DNA from: JAICYJ01 sp963797565
GTDB taxonomy: Bacteria > Actinomycetota > Thermoleophilia > Gaiellales > JAICJC01
DNA: 64,000 nt
Direction of reading: 5' to 3'
NCBI GenBank assembly: GCA_963797565.1
Contig: CAWCPM010000005.1
Location: 1-64,000 of the forward strand
Below, piece after piece: positions 7,896-15,724 of this stretch. The stretch's first letter is position 1, and every line of letters begins with the position of its first letter. Both the position numbers and the translations under genes were made by a program. Below the pieces are notes generated by a model. It was given only the letters and a program-made list of their open reading frames with translations, did no database searches and was not told the DNA's origin.

Positions 7896-8225
7896 ATGTC
7901 GAGCCAGCCCCACGCCCAGCGGCAGCGACTGACCGCCCAGACGCTCGAGCGGATGCGCGACGGGATCCGCAAGCGATCGGAGGCGATCGGCCGCGATCAC
8001 GAGCGCCGCTTCGCCGACGTCGGGCGCATGGTTGCCCGTAACCGGCAGGAGCGGGGGATGAGCCAGCAGGAGCTCGCGATCCTGTGCGGCACCACGCAGT
8101 CGGCGATCGCCCGCCTCGAGCGTGGCGGCCGGCCGCCCAAGCTTGACACCTTGATGCGGATCGCGGATGCCCTCGACGCCGAGCTGCTGCTCGAGATGCG
8201 CCTGCGCGACGAGACCACCGAGTAG
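7896..8225 (+). CDS. XRE-family helix-turn-helix protein
   Basis: 109 residues. The N-terminal half is a basic helix (TLERMRDGIRKRSEAIG). The C-terminal half is a Cro/CI-type HTH: NRQERGMSQQELAILCGTTQ then SAIARLERGGRPP. The ending DTLMRIADALDAEL is typical of HigA-like antitoxin-type XRE proteins, but no toxin gene is beside it. An AAGAGG ribosome site precedes the ATG. The downstream CBS gene starts 13 bases after its stop, so they are probably cotranscribed. Confidence 0.8.
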   Translation: MSSQPHAQRQRLTAQTLERMRDGIRKRSEAIGRDHERRFADVGRMVARNRQERGMSQQELAILCGTTQSAIARLERGGRPPKLDTLMRIADALDAELLLEMRLRDETTE

Positions 8226-8238
8226 GGAGGACGGCTCC

Positions 8239-8655
8239 ATGGGAGTGACGTTGCGCGACTTCATGACCAGCGGCGATGTGCTGACGGTCCCGGCGGAAAC
8301 ATCGCTCCGGGAGGCGGCGCGGGTCATGCGTGACCGTAACGTGGGCGCCGCCGTGGTGGTGGACGGCGGCCGCATCGCGGGCATCTTCACCGAGCGCGAC
8401 CTGCTGCGCGCGGTCGCCGACGGCGAGCAGCCCGACGTGGGCCGGGTGCAGTCCTACATGACCCCCGACCCGATGACGCTGCCGTCCGACCACGCCCCCA
8501 GCGAGGCCGCACAGATCATGAGCGAGCGGCGGTTCCGCCACATCCCCGTGGTCGACGACGGCCAACTGGTGGGCATCGTCAGCATCCGCGACCTGGTCGG
8601 AGCCGGGCTGCAGATGCTGCCGGCAGATGCGCACGTTGGCAGCGACTTTCCCTGA
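8239..8655 (+). CDS. tandem CBS-domain protein
   Basis: 138 residues made of two CBS modules: LRDFMTSGDVLTVPAETSLR with GIFTERDLLRAVA, then SYMTPDPMTLPSDHAP with GIVSIRDLVGAGL. Stand-alone CBS pairs bind adenine nucleotides and often regulate a partner protein. No partner domain is fused here. The ATG follows a GGGAGG ribosome site. The hairpin over its stop codon (CCTGAGC...GCTCAGG) may end the transcript. Confidence 0.85.
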   Translation: MGVTLRDFMTSGDVLTVPAETSLREAARVMRDRNVGAAVVVDGGRIAGIFTERDLLRAVADGEQPDVGRVQSYMTPDPMTLPSDHAPSEAAQIMSERRFRHIPVVDDGQLVGIVSIRDLVGAGLQMLPADAHVGSDFP

Positions 8656-9043
8656 GCGATTTGGCTCAGGCCCACGCTTTCGGGGGATCGCACGGCGCGC
8701 CGCTGCGCCGCATGCTGTGAACACGTGCTCTTCTGCCCGGCTCCTCGGATCGCAGCGACGTACCGGCCTTGCCGGTTCGTCCGGGCCCGTGGTCCGGCAG
8801 GGAAGCATCTCGCGGCTCAGGGCGGCGTCGCCCACCTGGCATGCTCCGCGGCGTTCTGGGACGACGCCGCGCTGCGACGCAGGTGAGGGTGTAGGCCCCG
8901 CCCATCTGGCGGCGCCGCCCGGGTCCGAGTCTGACGGAGGCAAACCGAGCGCGCGGAACGTGCGTACTCTCGGTGTGACCTATGTTGCCACCAGAGGACT
9001 TCCGCTGAGCGCCGGCCTTCCCGTTACGGGTAGGCTGGTTGCC
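8656..9043. other. non-coding stretch before the sigma-factor gene
   Basis: A 388-base gap. It begins with part of a 7-bp hairpin (arms 8651-8657 and 8664-8670) spanning the CBS stop codon. Further on, GGAAC at 8957 with GAC about 17 bases later resembles an ECF-type promoter. Just before the sigma gene lies TAGGCT. No supported gene was seen on either strand. Confidence 0.4.
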
Positions 9044-9044
9044 G
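9031..9044 (+). promoter_or_regulatory. putative leaderless promoter of the ECF sigma gene
   Basis: TAGGCT ends seven bases before the GTG, so transcription would begin at or next to the start codon. Leaderless transcripts are common in actinobacteria. No ribosome site precedes the GTG. The second sigma gene in the window has a similar TAGGAC ahead of its GTG. Confidence 0.4.
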
Positions 9045-9601
9045 TGGACCTGTCCGCTCTGAGCGACGAGGATCTGCTGGAACTGGTTGCGGAACGACGT
9101 GACGGCGAGGCTTTCGAAGTGCTCTACCGCCGTTACTCGCGCGCCGTGTACGCCGTCGTGCGTCGCATGGTCGGCGACCCCGGCCGCAGCGAGGACGTCG
9201 TGCAGGAGGCGTTTGCCTCGGTCTGGCGGGCCGCCCGCGGCTACCGCCGCGAGCGCGGCTCCGGTGCCGGCTGGATGTTCGCCATCTCCCGCAACGCGGC
9301 CGCTGACGCCCTGCGCGCACGTACGCCCGTGGCCGTCGGTGACCTCCCCGACCAGGCCGATCCCGGCCTCGGACCGGACGAGCGAACGGCCGCCGGCCTG
9401 GAGGCGTTCAAGGTGCACGCCGCCGTCGATTCGCTGCCGGAGCGGGAGCGCGAGGTGATCGAGCTTGCCTACTTCAGCGGCCTGTCCCAGAGCGAGGTGG
9501 CCGAGCGCCTGTCGCTGCCGCTGGGCACCGTCAAGACGCGCACCCGCAGCGGCCTCGCGCGACTGGCCGAGCGGCTTGCCGATGAACGGGTGGTGTCATG
9601 A
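9044..9601 (+). CDS. ECF-type RNA polymerase sigma factor
   Basis: 185 residues. Region 2 is FEVLYRRYSRAVYAVVRRMV...DVVQEAFASVWRAARGY and region 4 is LPEREREVIELAYFSGLSQS...LPLGTVKTRTRSGLARLA, with a short linker. This resembles the SigK/ECF19 group that partners RskA-type anti-sigma factors. The frame is open far upstream, but recognisable sequence begins at the GTG I chose. Its stop overlaps the anti-sigma ATG (ATGA). It would redirect polymerase to stress genes when the membrane partner releases it. Confidence 0.9.
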   Translation: MDLSALSDEDLLELVAERRDGEAFEVLYRRYSRAVYAVVRRMVGDPGRSEDVVQEAFASVWRAARGYRRERGSGAGWMFAISRNAAADALRARTPVAVGDLPDQADPGLGPDERTAAGLEAFKVHAAVDSLPEREREVIELAYFSGLSQSEVAERLSLPLGTVKTRTRSGLARLAERLADERVVS

Positions 9602-10164
9602 GCGACGAGCGCTACATCAGCGAGATCGAGGACCGGCTGCGCGATGCGGGTGCGCCTCCGACGCCGCCCGACCACCTGCACGAGATCGCCCGCGCCGAGG
9701 CGCTCGGCCAGGCCGACGTGGTCGACATCCGGTCGGCCGTGCGGCCCAGCAGCCGGTTTGGCCGGCTGGTGCTGGCCGCCGCCGTCCTCACGGCCTCGGC
9801 CGCAGCCGCGCTGGTGATCGGCGTGGGCGGCAGCGGTTTCCATGCCGACCGCTCCATCAACCTGCAGGGCGCCGCCGGCGTCGCATCGGCCAGCGCCGTC
9901 GTCGACATCGGCACGTCCACCGGCCCGGTGCGCGACGTGCAGATGCACGTGCACGGCTTGCCGCCTGCACCCAAGGGCGGCTACTACGAGCTGTGGATGC
10001 AGGACGGGTCGAGCGACCCGACCGGGCTGGTCGCCTTCGACACCTCGGGCAACGGCGGCGTGGTGGCGGATACGACCATCCCCAAGGACATGCCGTGGAC
10101 GAAGTGCTGGGTCACGCTCGAGCGTGCTGACGGCAGCCGCACGACCGTGCTCACGTTGGCCTAA
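9598..10164 (+). CDS. RskA-type anti-sigma factor
   Basis: 188 residues: a short cytoplasmic N-terminus (residues 1-55), one membrane segment (LVLAAAVLTASAAAALVIGV) and an extracytoplasmic anti-sigma-K C-terminal domain with the pattern GGYYELWMQDGSSDP and PWTKCWVTLER. The N-terminal zinc motif of other anti-sigma classes is absent. It is translationally coupled to the sigma gene. A close paralogue lies at 62624-63262. Confidence 0.85.
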   Translation: MSDERYISEIEDRLRDAGAPPTPPDHLHEIARAEALGQADVVDIRSAVRPSSRFGRLVLAAAVLTASAAAALVIGVGGSGFHADRSINLQGAAGVASASAVVDIGTSTGPVRDVQMHVHGLPPAPKGGYYELWMQDGSSDPTGLVAFDTSGNGGVVADTTIPKDMPWTKCWVTLERADGSRTTVLTLA

Positions 10165-10195
10165 ACCGGTTACGTCAGTCTGGGCATGTCCATAC

Positions 10196-10236
10196 CCGAA
10201 AGGGTGTTGCCCCGGGGGGCACCTGTACCCCCTATG
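10196..10236. promoter_or_regulatory. shared regulatory motif, copy B
   Basis: CCGAAAGGGTG then CCCCCTATG, as in copy A (1124-1155), but with a longer insert (21 rather than 12 bases) containing a GC-rich hairpin. It lies in the leader of the 30-residue membrane peptide and ends 36 bases before its start codon. Confidence 0.35.
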
Positions 10237-10272
10237 AGAGGTGCGGTGTACCCCTCCCCCAAGGAGATGTAC

Positions 10273-10365
10273 ATGAAAAACCGACTAACAAGGTCGGCGT
10301 ACTTGCTGGCTCTGCTGGCCGCCTTCGTGGTGGCATCGGGGGCAGGTCACAAGTTCGGCTCGTAA
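10273..10365 (+). CDS. 30-residue membrane microprotein
   Basis: Reads MKNRLTRSAYLLALLAAFVV then ASGAGHKFGS. A basic N-terminus is followed by one hydrophobic helix, resembling a signal peptide with a very short mature tail. The ATG has a strong AAGGAGA ribosome site at correct spacing, and the stop is followed within 15 bases by a strong terminator, so it forms a complete small transcription unit. I do not recognise it. Alternatives are a leader peptide or chance, but the good signals on both sides argue for a real gene. Confidence 0.55.
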   Translation: MKNRLTRSAYLLALLAAFVVASGAGHKFGS

Positions 10366-10378
10366 TCAGCTCGAAAAA

Positions 10379-10422
10379 CCGACGAGGCTCATCCTGAACA
10401 CGGATGGGCCTCGTCGGCCTTT
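10379..10422 (+). terminator. rho-independent terminator after the microprotein
   Basis: CCGACGAGG and CCTCGTCGG form a 9-bp stem extended by a CATCC/GGATG inner stem around TGAACAC, followed by CCTTTTC. This is the clearest intrinsic terminator in the window. Confidence 0.85.
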
Positions 10423-10464
10423 TCGCCCCTCTAGCGGCTTTGGTAGCGGCTTGCTGCTGCCGAT

Positions 10465-12753
10465 ATGTCCATGCACGCGCCGTCGGCGCCACGTACCCCT
10501 GGAATCGTCCCCGTGAACCGCTCGCTCCGCATCTACATCTACGCGATCTCGTCCCTGTTCTGGCTGGGCCTGTTCGCCGCGCTGATGACCGGTGCGCTCG
10601 GCAGCCTGCATCTCCAGCAGTTGGCGCCGCTGTTCGGGCTGGCGATCGCCGTGGAGGCAATCGGCGTCCGCAAGCAGGACAACACGATCGGCTTCTCGGC
10701 GGTCGCGCACCTGGCCGCCGCCGTCCTGTTCGGCCCGGTGGCTGCGGCATCGATCGCGGCCCTTGCGGTGGTGCTGGTGGACGGGAGCCGCTCCCGCCGC
10801 ACCCACTTCATCCTGCTCAACTCGGCCATGTTCGGCACGGCTGCCTGGACGGCCGGCCTTGCCTACGAGGCCACGGGCGGCACGGTCGGCACGGTCGTGC
10901 CCTCCAAGGTGCTGCCGCTGGTGGCGCTGGTGGCCACGCGCCTGCTCGTGAACGAGGCGATCTTCTCGGGTGCGGTCTCGATGATGCACGCCTCGTTTCG
11001 CCGAGCGCTTCGCGACAACCTGCGCGACTCGTTCGGCCAGAGCATCGGCGAGGGCTGCTTGGGCGTGCTGTTGGCCTACGGCTATAACCGCGAGCGCTGG
11101 GCGATGCTGCCGTTCCTGGTGCCGCTGCTGGCCGCGCTCTACAAGGCACAGGCCAGCTACGAGCGCCTGAAGAGCGAGACCAAGGATGCGCTGGACGCCC
11201 TGGCCGCCGTGGTCGACGAGCGCGACCCGCTCACCACCCAGCACTCCGAGCGTGTGGCCGCGCTGGTGGACCGCTTCACCGGCGCGATCGGGCTGCCCGA
11301 CCGCGAGTCCCGCCGCCTGGTCGATGCCGCCCGCTTCCACGACCTCGGCAAGGTCGCGATCGATGTCGCCACGCTGTCCAAGGAGGGCCGGCTGACCGAC
11401 CAGGAGATGCGCGCGATCCGCAGCCACCCGCGGCTGTCCGCGCGGCTGCTATCGCCGTTCGGCTTCGCCGAGCAGATCTCGCTCTACGCCGAGCTGCACC
11501 ACGAACGCTACGACGGTCGCGGCTACTACGCCGTATCGCAAAGCGAGATCCCGGTCGAAGCGCACGTGCTGATCGCGGCCGACAGCTACGACGCGATGAC
11601 CTCCAAGCGGGCGTACCGTCCGGCGCTGACGCCGCAGGAGGCGGTCGCCGAGCTTCGTGACAAGGCCGGCAGCCAGTTCCATCCACTGGTGGCGACGGCG
11701 TTCGCAGCCATGATCGAGGGTCGCGACCCGAACGAGGTGATGGGCCGCTCGCAGGTGAGTGCCCTGCGCGACGAGTTCTCGAGGATGCCGACGGTGCCCT
11801 GGCCGGACCTGTCGGGTCTGGCCAGCCCCGGTGCCGTCACGGTCACGCTGGCGGCGCTGGCGCTGGTGGCATTCGGCGTGCCCGGGCTGCCGTCGTGGCC
11901 GGTACTGATACTTGCATCGGCGGCGGTGCTGGCATCGGCCTGGGCGTTGATCGCCGGCGTCGCGGAGCGGCGCCGGACCGCCGCCGCGCTTACCGTGATC
12001 GCCGATGGGGGCTCGCCGGCGGCGGCGCTGGCGGCGGCCGGCCTGCCCTGCTGGGCCGTGTGGCTGCGGTTCCAGCCGCAGCTGTTCGAGTACCAGGCGC
12101 TGCCCGGCGCGGCAATCGGCGGCGAGGAGCTGCGCGAACTGTGCACGCGGGCGCTGCGACCGGGCGTCCGTGGGTGCAGCGGCCGGCTGGCGTCCGGTAC
12201 CTGGATCGAGATCACCGACGGCGATGATCCGCTGCGGCTGGCCGTCGGCAGCGAGCGCCCTCTGTCGCGGCTCGAGTCGCAGCTGGTGCGGATGGTCGCC
12301 GATCGGGTGCGGGCTTCGGTCGCGGAGCAGCCGCCGCCGGACTTGCTGCGGGTCGCGGGCGACCAGCGCCGCAGCAGCGGGCCGTGGCAGCCGGCGGTGG
12401 TGGTGGTCGAGCTGAAGGCGTTCGAAAACGTCCGTGTGGTGTCCGGCCAGCTCTCGGCCGAGCGCGTGGTGGCAGAGGCGCGGGTGCGCCTGGATGCGCT
12501 GCTGCGCGACGGCGACCTGCTGGCGCTGCTGTCGGAGGATCGCTTCGGCATCGTGATCGGTGTCACCGAGCCCTCGCAGGTGGAGGCCGTCTGCCGCCGC
12601 ATCCAGGATGCGCTTGCGGATCTGCCGGTGCCGCGCCGCGCGGATCGGGTGGAGGCGGTGATCCGCACGCCCTCCCAGGGCGAGACGGCCTCCGACCGGC
12701 AGCTGTCGCAGCTCGTCGCGAGCTACACCTACGGCTCGCGCAAGGCCGGCTGA
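10465..12753 (+). CDS. membrane HD-GYP-type phosphohydrolase with degenerate GGDEF-like tail
   Basis: 762 residues. About six N-terminal membrane helices (residues 25-225) precede an HD-GYP domain: VDERDPLTTQHSERVAALV, metal motif ARFHDLGK, and ELHHERYDGRGYY. HD-GYP enzymes hydrolyse cyclic di-GMP; here the signature tripeptide is GYY, not GYP. Two more membrane segments follow (about 450-495). The last 150 residues resemble a GGDEF fold in which SEDRF replaces GGDEF, so cyclase activity is unlikely. The ATG lacks an obvious ribosome site; a GTG 16 codons in is an alternative. It is followed after one base by the DUF5317-MFS gene. Confidence 0.8.
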   Translation: MSMHAPSAPRTPGIVPVNRSLRIYIYAISSLFWLGLFAALMTGALGSLHLQQLAPLFGLAIAVEAIGVRKQDNTIGFSAVAHLAAAVLFGPVAAASIAALAVVLVDGSRSRRTHFILLNSAMFGTAAWTAGLAYEATGGTVGTVVPSKVLPLVALVATRLLVNEAIFSGAVSMMHASFRRALRDNLRDSFGQSIGEGCLGVLLAYGYNRERWAMLPFLVPLLAALYKAQASYERLKSETKDALDALAAVVDERDPLTTQHSERVAALVDRFTGAIGLPDRESRRLVDAARFHDLGKVAIDVATLSKEGRLTDQEMRAIRSHPRLSARLLSPFGFAEQISLYAELHHERYDGRGYYAVSQSEIPVEAHVLIAADSYDAMTSKRAYRPALTPQEAVAELRDKAGSQFHPLVATAFAAMIEGRDPNEVMGRSQVSALRDEFSRMPTVPWPDLSGLASPGAVTVTLAALALVAFGVPGLPSWPVLILASAAVLASAWALIAGVAERRRTAAALTVIADGGSPAAALAAAGLPCWAVWLRFQPQLFEYQALPGAAIGGEELRELCTRALRPGVRGCSGRLASGTWIEITDGDDPLRLAVGSERPLSRLESQLVRMVADRVRASVAEQPPPDLLRVAGDQRRSSGPWQPAVVVVELKAFENVRVVSGQLSAERVVAEARVRLDALLRDGDLLALLSEDRFGIVIGVTEPSQVEAVCRRIQDALADLPVPRRADRVEAVIRTPSQGETASDRQLSQLVASYTYGSRKAG

Positions 12754-12754
12754 C

Positions 12755-15064
12755 GTGGTCGTCGGCCTCGCCTTCGTGCTGGGCCTGGTGGTGGCGTGGG
12801 CGCTGGGCGCGAACCCCGCCCGCCTCGCCGACGTGCGATTCCGTGGGTCGGCGCTGGTGTTCGCCGCGCTGGCGATCCAGATCGGGATCTACTCCTCGCT
12901 CAGCGCGCGCGTGCCGGCTGCATGGGACACGCCGCTGCACGTGCTCAGCTACCTGCTCCTGATCGGCTTTCTGCTGCTGAACGTGCGCGTCCCGGCGTTC
13001 TGGCTGGTCGGCTTCGGGCTGCTCTCCAACGTGGCCGTGATCTTCACCAACGGCGGGCGCATGCCGGTCTCGGGCGAGGCCTGGCAGGCGGCCGGCAACT
13101 CGCTGTCGGTGTTCAACAGCGACGGCATCTCCGACAACAACGTGCTCGCCACCGCGGACACGCACCTGCGATGGCTGAGCGACATCTTCGCCGTGCCGGC
13201 CCAGGTGCCGCTGGCGAGCGTGCTCTCGGTCGGCGACGTGATGATGGTGATCGGCATGGTCGCGTTCGTGTACCGGTCGTGCACGCCTGCCACCGGCGCC
13301 AGCACGATGCAGGTGCTGGAGCCGCTGCGCTCGGCCGCGTTCCGGCGAGTGATCTCCGGCCGGCTGGTGTCGAGCGTGGGCGATTGGCTGACGCAGGCGG
13401 CGTGCGTGACCTGGATCTACGAGAGCACTCGCTCGGTTGGCCTCGTCAGCGCATTCCTGGTGACGCGGATGGTCGGCTACGCGCTGGGCGGCTTCATCTC
13501 GGCGCCGATGCTCGACCGCATCCCCGGCTTCAAGGCGTTGTCGGTGGTGGAGACGATGCGGGGCGGCTGTGCGCTGGCGATGATCCCGTTCGCCGCGGCC
13601 GGCCAGATCTGGCCGGTGGTGGCGCTGGGCGCTGTATCAGCGATGATGTCATCCGCCACCAGCCCCACCGCGCAGGGGCTGATCCCGGACGTGTTGCCCC
13701 CCGAGCAGCTGCAGGCCGGCAACGCGATCCACCAGATGGCGCGCAGCCTGACGTCGGTGGTGGGCGCGCTGGTGGGCGGGGTCGCCGTGGCCGAGTTCAG
13801 CATCCAGGCGGCGCTGGCGATCGACCTGGCCACGTTCTGCCTGGCCGCGATCCTGTACCGGCGATTCGCCAAGCGGGCAGGGCCGGAGTCGCAGCCGCGG
13901 GCCGAGCCCGGCTCGCGGGTGTCCCGCCGCGACCTGCTGCGCGCGATCCTGCTGAACCGGGTCGTGCTCGGGCTGACAGCCTCGTTCACGCTGGTGACGC
14001 TCGCGATCGGGATCATGAACTCCGACGTGTCACGGGCCTTCGACCAGCAACTGGGCAACCGCCATGCGTATGGCTACATCCTGGCCGTTATCAGCGCGGG
14101 CTACGTCTGCAGCGAGATCCTGACCGGCTACATGCGCAGCCAGAGCGTGGCGCGGCGGTCGGTGGGTCTGGCGTTCATGGCGTCAGGCGCCGCGGCGTTC
14201 GTGTTGTCTTACGCGACGACGCTACCGATCGCCTACCTGGCGCTGTTCCTGTTCGGCGCGGCGGACGGCGTCACGGAGGTGGTGCGAGACAGCCTGATCC
14301 AGCTGAACACGCAGCGCAGCGTCCGCAGCGGCGTGTTCGCCGTGGTCAACTCGGTGCAGACCGGAGGCATGATCATCGGCCTCGCGTTGGCGCCGCTGGT
14401 GGCGGACCGGTTCACGAGCGGCACCAGCCTGCGGATCGTGGCGCTGGGTTGCGTGGTCAGCGGGCTGGTGGCCGGGGTCTGCCTGGTCGGGCGTGGTGGC
14501 GACGTCGGCGAGACGCTGCACGTGGTGGCGGCCGGGGTGCCCGCCGGCGGCCAGCTGGGCGCGGCCGTGGCCGGGTTCGAGCTGCGTGACCGCGACGGCG
14601 CGAACGTGGCGCTGGGCGAGCTGACCGCCGACGGGCCGGCCGTGTTGGTGCTGGCCGGGCGGCGAGGTGGCGACGAGGCGCGGGCCGCGATGCTGCGCGA
14701 ACTGGCGGAGGGGCTGCCGGCGGGCGCGCGTCTGGCGGTGGTGTCGCGGCGGCGGTCGCGGCTGGGCGAGCAGGCCGAGGCCATGCGCGTCGCTGACTGG
14801 CTGCGCGACCCGGGTGGCGGGTGCTTCGCAGCGCTGGGCGTGCCCTGCGGGCGCCGGGCCGAGGACGCCGGCGCGTTCGTGATCGACCGGGAGGGCGTGC
14901 TGCGGCTCGCCTACCGCACGAGCAGCACGGAAGAGTGGATCCCGGCGGCGTTCGTGCTGTCGCGGGTGCGCCGGCTGGCGCCGGCTGATCCCGAGATCCG
15001 GGTGCTGCGGACGCAGCTGGGCGTCGCCGACGCGCCCGTCCGACCCGGCTCAGACCCGGCCTGA
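12755..15064 (+). CDS. DUF5317-MFS-thioredoxin-like triple fusion
   Basis: 769 residues. Residues 1-175 match DUF5317 (five short membrane helices and the stretch FTNGGRMPVSGEAWQAAGNS). Residues 185-590 are a 12-helix major facilitator of the EntS/MFS_3 drug-exporter type. Residues 600-760 look like a thioredoxin/peroxiredoxin fold (GFELRDRDGANVALGEL, GAFVIDREGVLRLAYR). That tail lacks a CxxC or peroxidatic-Cys motif at the usual place, so it may be structural or binding only. The GTG starts one base after the HD-GYP stop. The three parts are in one uninterrupted frame. Transport substrate is unknown. Confidence 0.75.
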   Translation: MVVGLAFVLGLVVAWALGANPARLADVRFRGSALVFAALAIQIGIYSSLSARVPAAWDTPLHVLSYLLLIGFLLLNVRVPAFWLVGFGLLSNVAVIFTNGGRMPVSGEAWQAAGNSLSVFNSDGISDNNVLATADTHLRWLSDIFAVPAQVPLASVLSVGDVMMVIGMVAFVYRSCTPATGASTMQVLEPLRSAAFRRVISGRLVSSVGDWLTQAACVTWIYESTRSVGLVSAFLVTRMVGYALGGFISAPMLDRIPGFKALSVVETMRGGCALAMIPFAAAGQIWPVVALGAVSAMMSSATSPTAQGLIPDVLPPEQLQAGNAIHQMARSLTSVVGALVGGVAVAEFSIQAALAIDLATFCLAAILYRRFAKRAGPESQPRAEPGSRVSRRDLLRAILLNRVVLGLTASFTLVTLAIGIMNSDVSRAFDQQLGNRHAYGYILAVISAGYVCSEILTGYMRSQSVARRSVGLAFMASGAAAFVLSYATTLPIAYLALFLFGAADGVTEVVRDSLIQLNTQRSVRSGVFAVVNSVQTGGMIIGLALAPLVADRFTSGTSLRIVALGCVVSGLVAGVCLVGRGGDVGETLHVVAAGVPAGGQLGAAVAGFELRDRDGANVALGELTADGPAVLVLAGRRGGDEARAAMLRELAEGLPAGARLAVVSRRRSRLGEQAEAMRVADWLRDPGGGCFAALGVPCGRRAEDAGAFVIDREGVLRLAYRTSSTEEWIPAAFVLSRVRRLAPADPEIRVLRTQLGVADAPVRPGSDPA

Positions 15065-15087
15065 CGCCCGATATACTGAGCGTTCGC

Positions 15088-15160
15088 GGGGCTATAGCTC
15101 AGTTGGGAGAGCGCCTGGATCGCACCCAGGAGGTCAGCGGTTCGAATCCGCTTAGCTCCA
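15088..15160 (+). tRNA. tRNA-Ala, anticodon CGC
   Basis: 73 bases with a seven-pair acceptor stem (GGGGCTA/TAGCTCC, one G-T pair), D arm, anticodon stem CCTGG/CCAGG with loop ATCGCAC, and T arm AGCGG-TTCGAAT-CCGCT. CCA is not encoded. A perfect TATACT -10 box lies at 15072-15077. The 3' half from 15122 is duplicated at 46954, showing that an element integrated here and rebuilt the gene end. Confidence 0.95.
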
Positions 15161-15161
15161 T
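15122..15161 (+). repeat. left attachment repeat (attL)
   Basis: Forty bases from the anticodon-loop 3' side through the end of tRNA-Ala plus one base, beginning GCACCCAGGAGGTC and ending TTAGCTCCAT. Identical to 46954-46993. The similarity extends seven bases further left (TGGATCG) with one inserted base in the right copy. Confidence 0.85.
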
Positions 15162-15230
15162 CGCTTGGGTAGGCCGTTCGCGCGAGTTGGACGAGGCTGG
15201 AGCCAGCGCCGATGACACGCTGGTGACACG

Positions 15231-15503
15231 CTAGATCTCCGATCGCGCTGCGAATGCGTCCAGCAGGGCGAGGTTGCGCGTCTCGGTTTCCGGAAGGAAG
15301 CGAGCGTAGTAGCGCAGCGTCGTTCGGATGTCGGAGTGGCCCATGTAGCGGCTGATCCACTCGATGCTCGCCCCGGCCGCGAGGCTGAGGGTCGCAAACG
15401 TGTGGCGCAGTTGGTACGGGGGGCGGCGCTCGAGGCCGGCCTTGTCCAGGGCGGGATACCAGACGCGTTTGCGCCAGTTGCCGAGGTTCAGGTAGCCGCC
15501 CAT
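15231..15503 (-). pseudogene. tyrosine recombinase (phage-type integrase), C-terminal fragment
   Basis: Ninety residues corresponding to the C-terminal catalytic part: YQLRHTFATLSLAAG carries the second Arg box (R-H), and YMGHSDIRTTLRYYARF holds the H and the Tyr nucleophile region. The N-terminal core-binding domain and the first catalytic Arg are missing. Upstream codons in the same frame are unrelated arginine-rich sequence. A full integrase is about 350-400 residues, so this copy should be inactive. It ends 70 bases from attL. Confidence 0.85.
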
Positions 15504-15511
15504 CGCACGCC

Positions 15512-15660
15512 CTAGACGTCGCCGTCTGCCGCCATCGAGACGGTTCCCACCTCTGAGCGGTACGCGCCGGCCGGGATCGGCTGTGGGTGGACGGTCCAGG
15601 CCGAGCCGTTCCAGTTGGCTTCGACCGTCTCCGTGGAACCGGGCGCGCCGCACTTTTGGA
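15512..15660 (-). pseudogene. fragment of a WNGxxW-repeat protein
   Basis: On the minus strand the frame ending at a TAG reads ETVEANWNGSAWTVHPQPIP then AGAYRSEVGTVS. The pattern W-N-G-x-x-W-T-V-x-P-x-P-x-P-A-G-A is the unit of large actinobacterial secreted repeat (propeller-like) proteins. Only about one repeat remains, directly abutting the broken integrase, so it is probably debris from the event that truncated the integrase. Confidence 0.4.
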
Positions 15661-15724
15661 CTGCGTTAAGGTTTCTGAACAGGCTGGTCGACGTTGCGAC
15701 CCTTCTTACTCGTAAGATCGCAAG

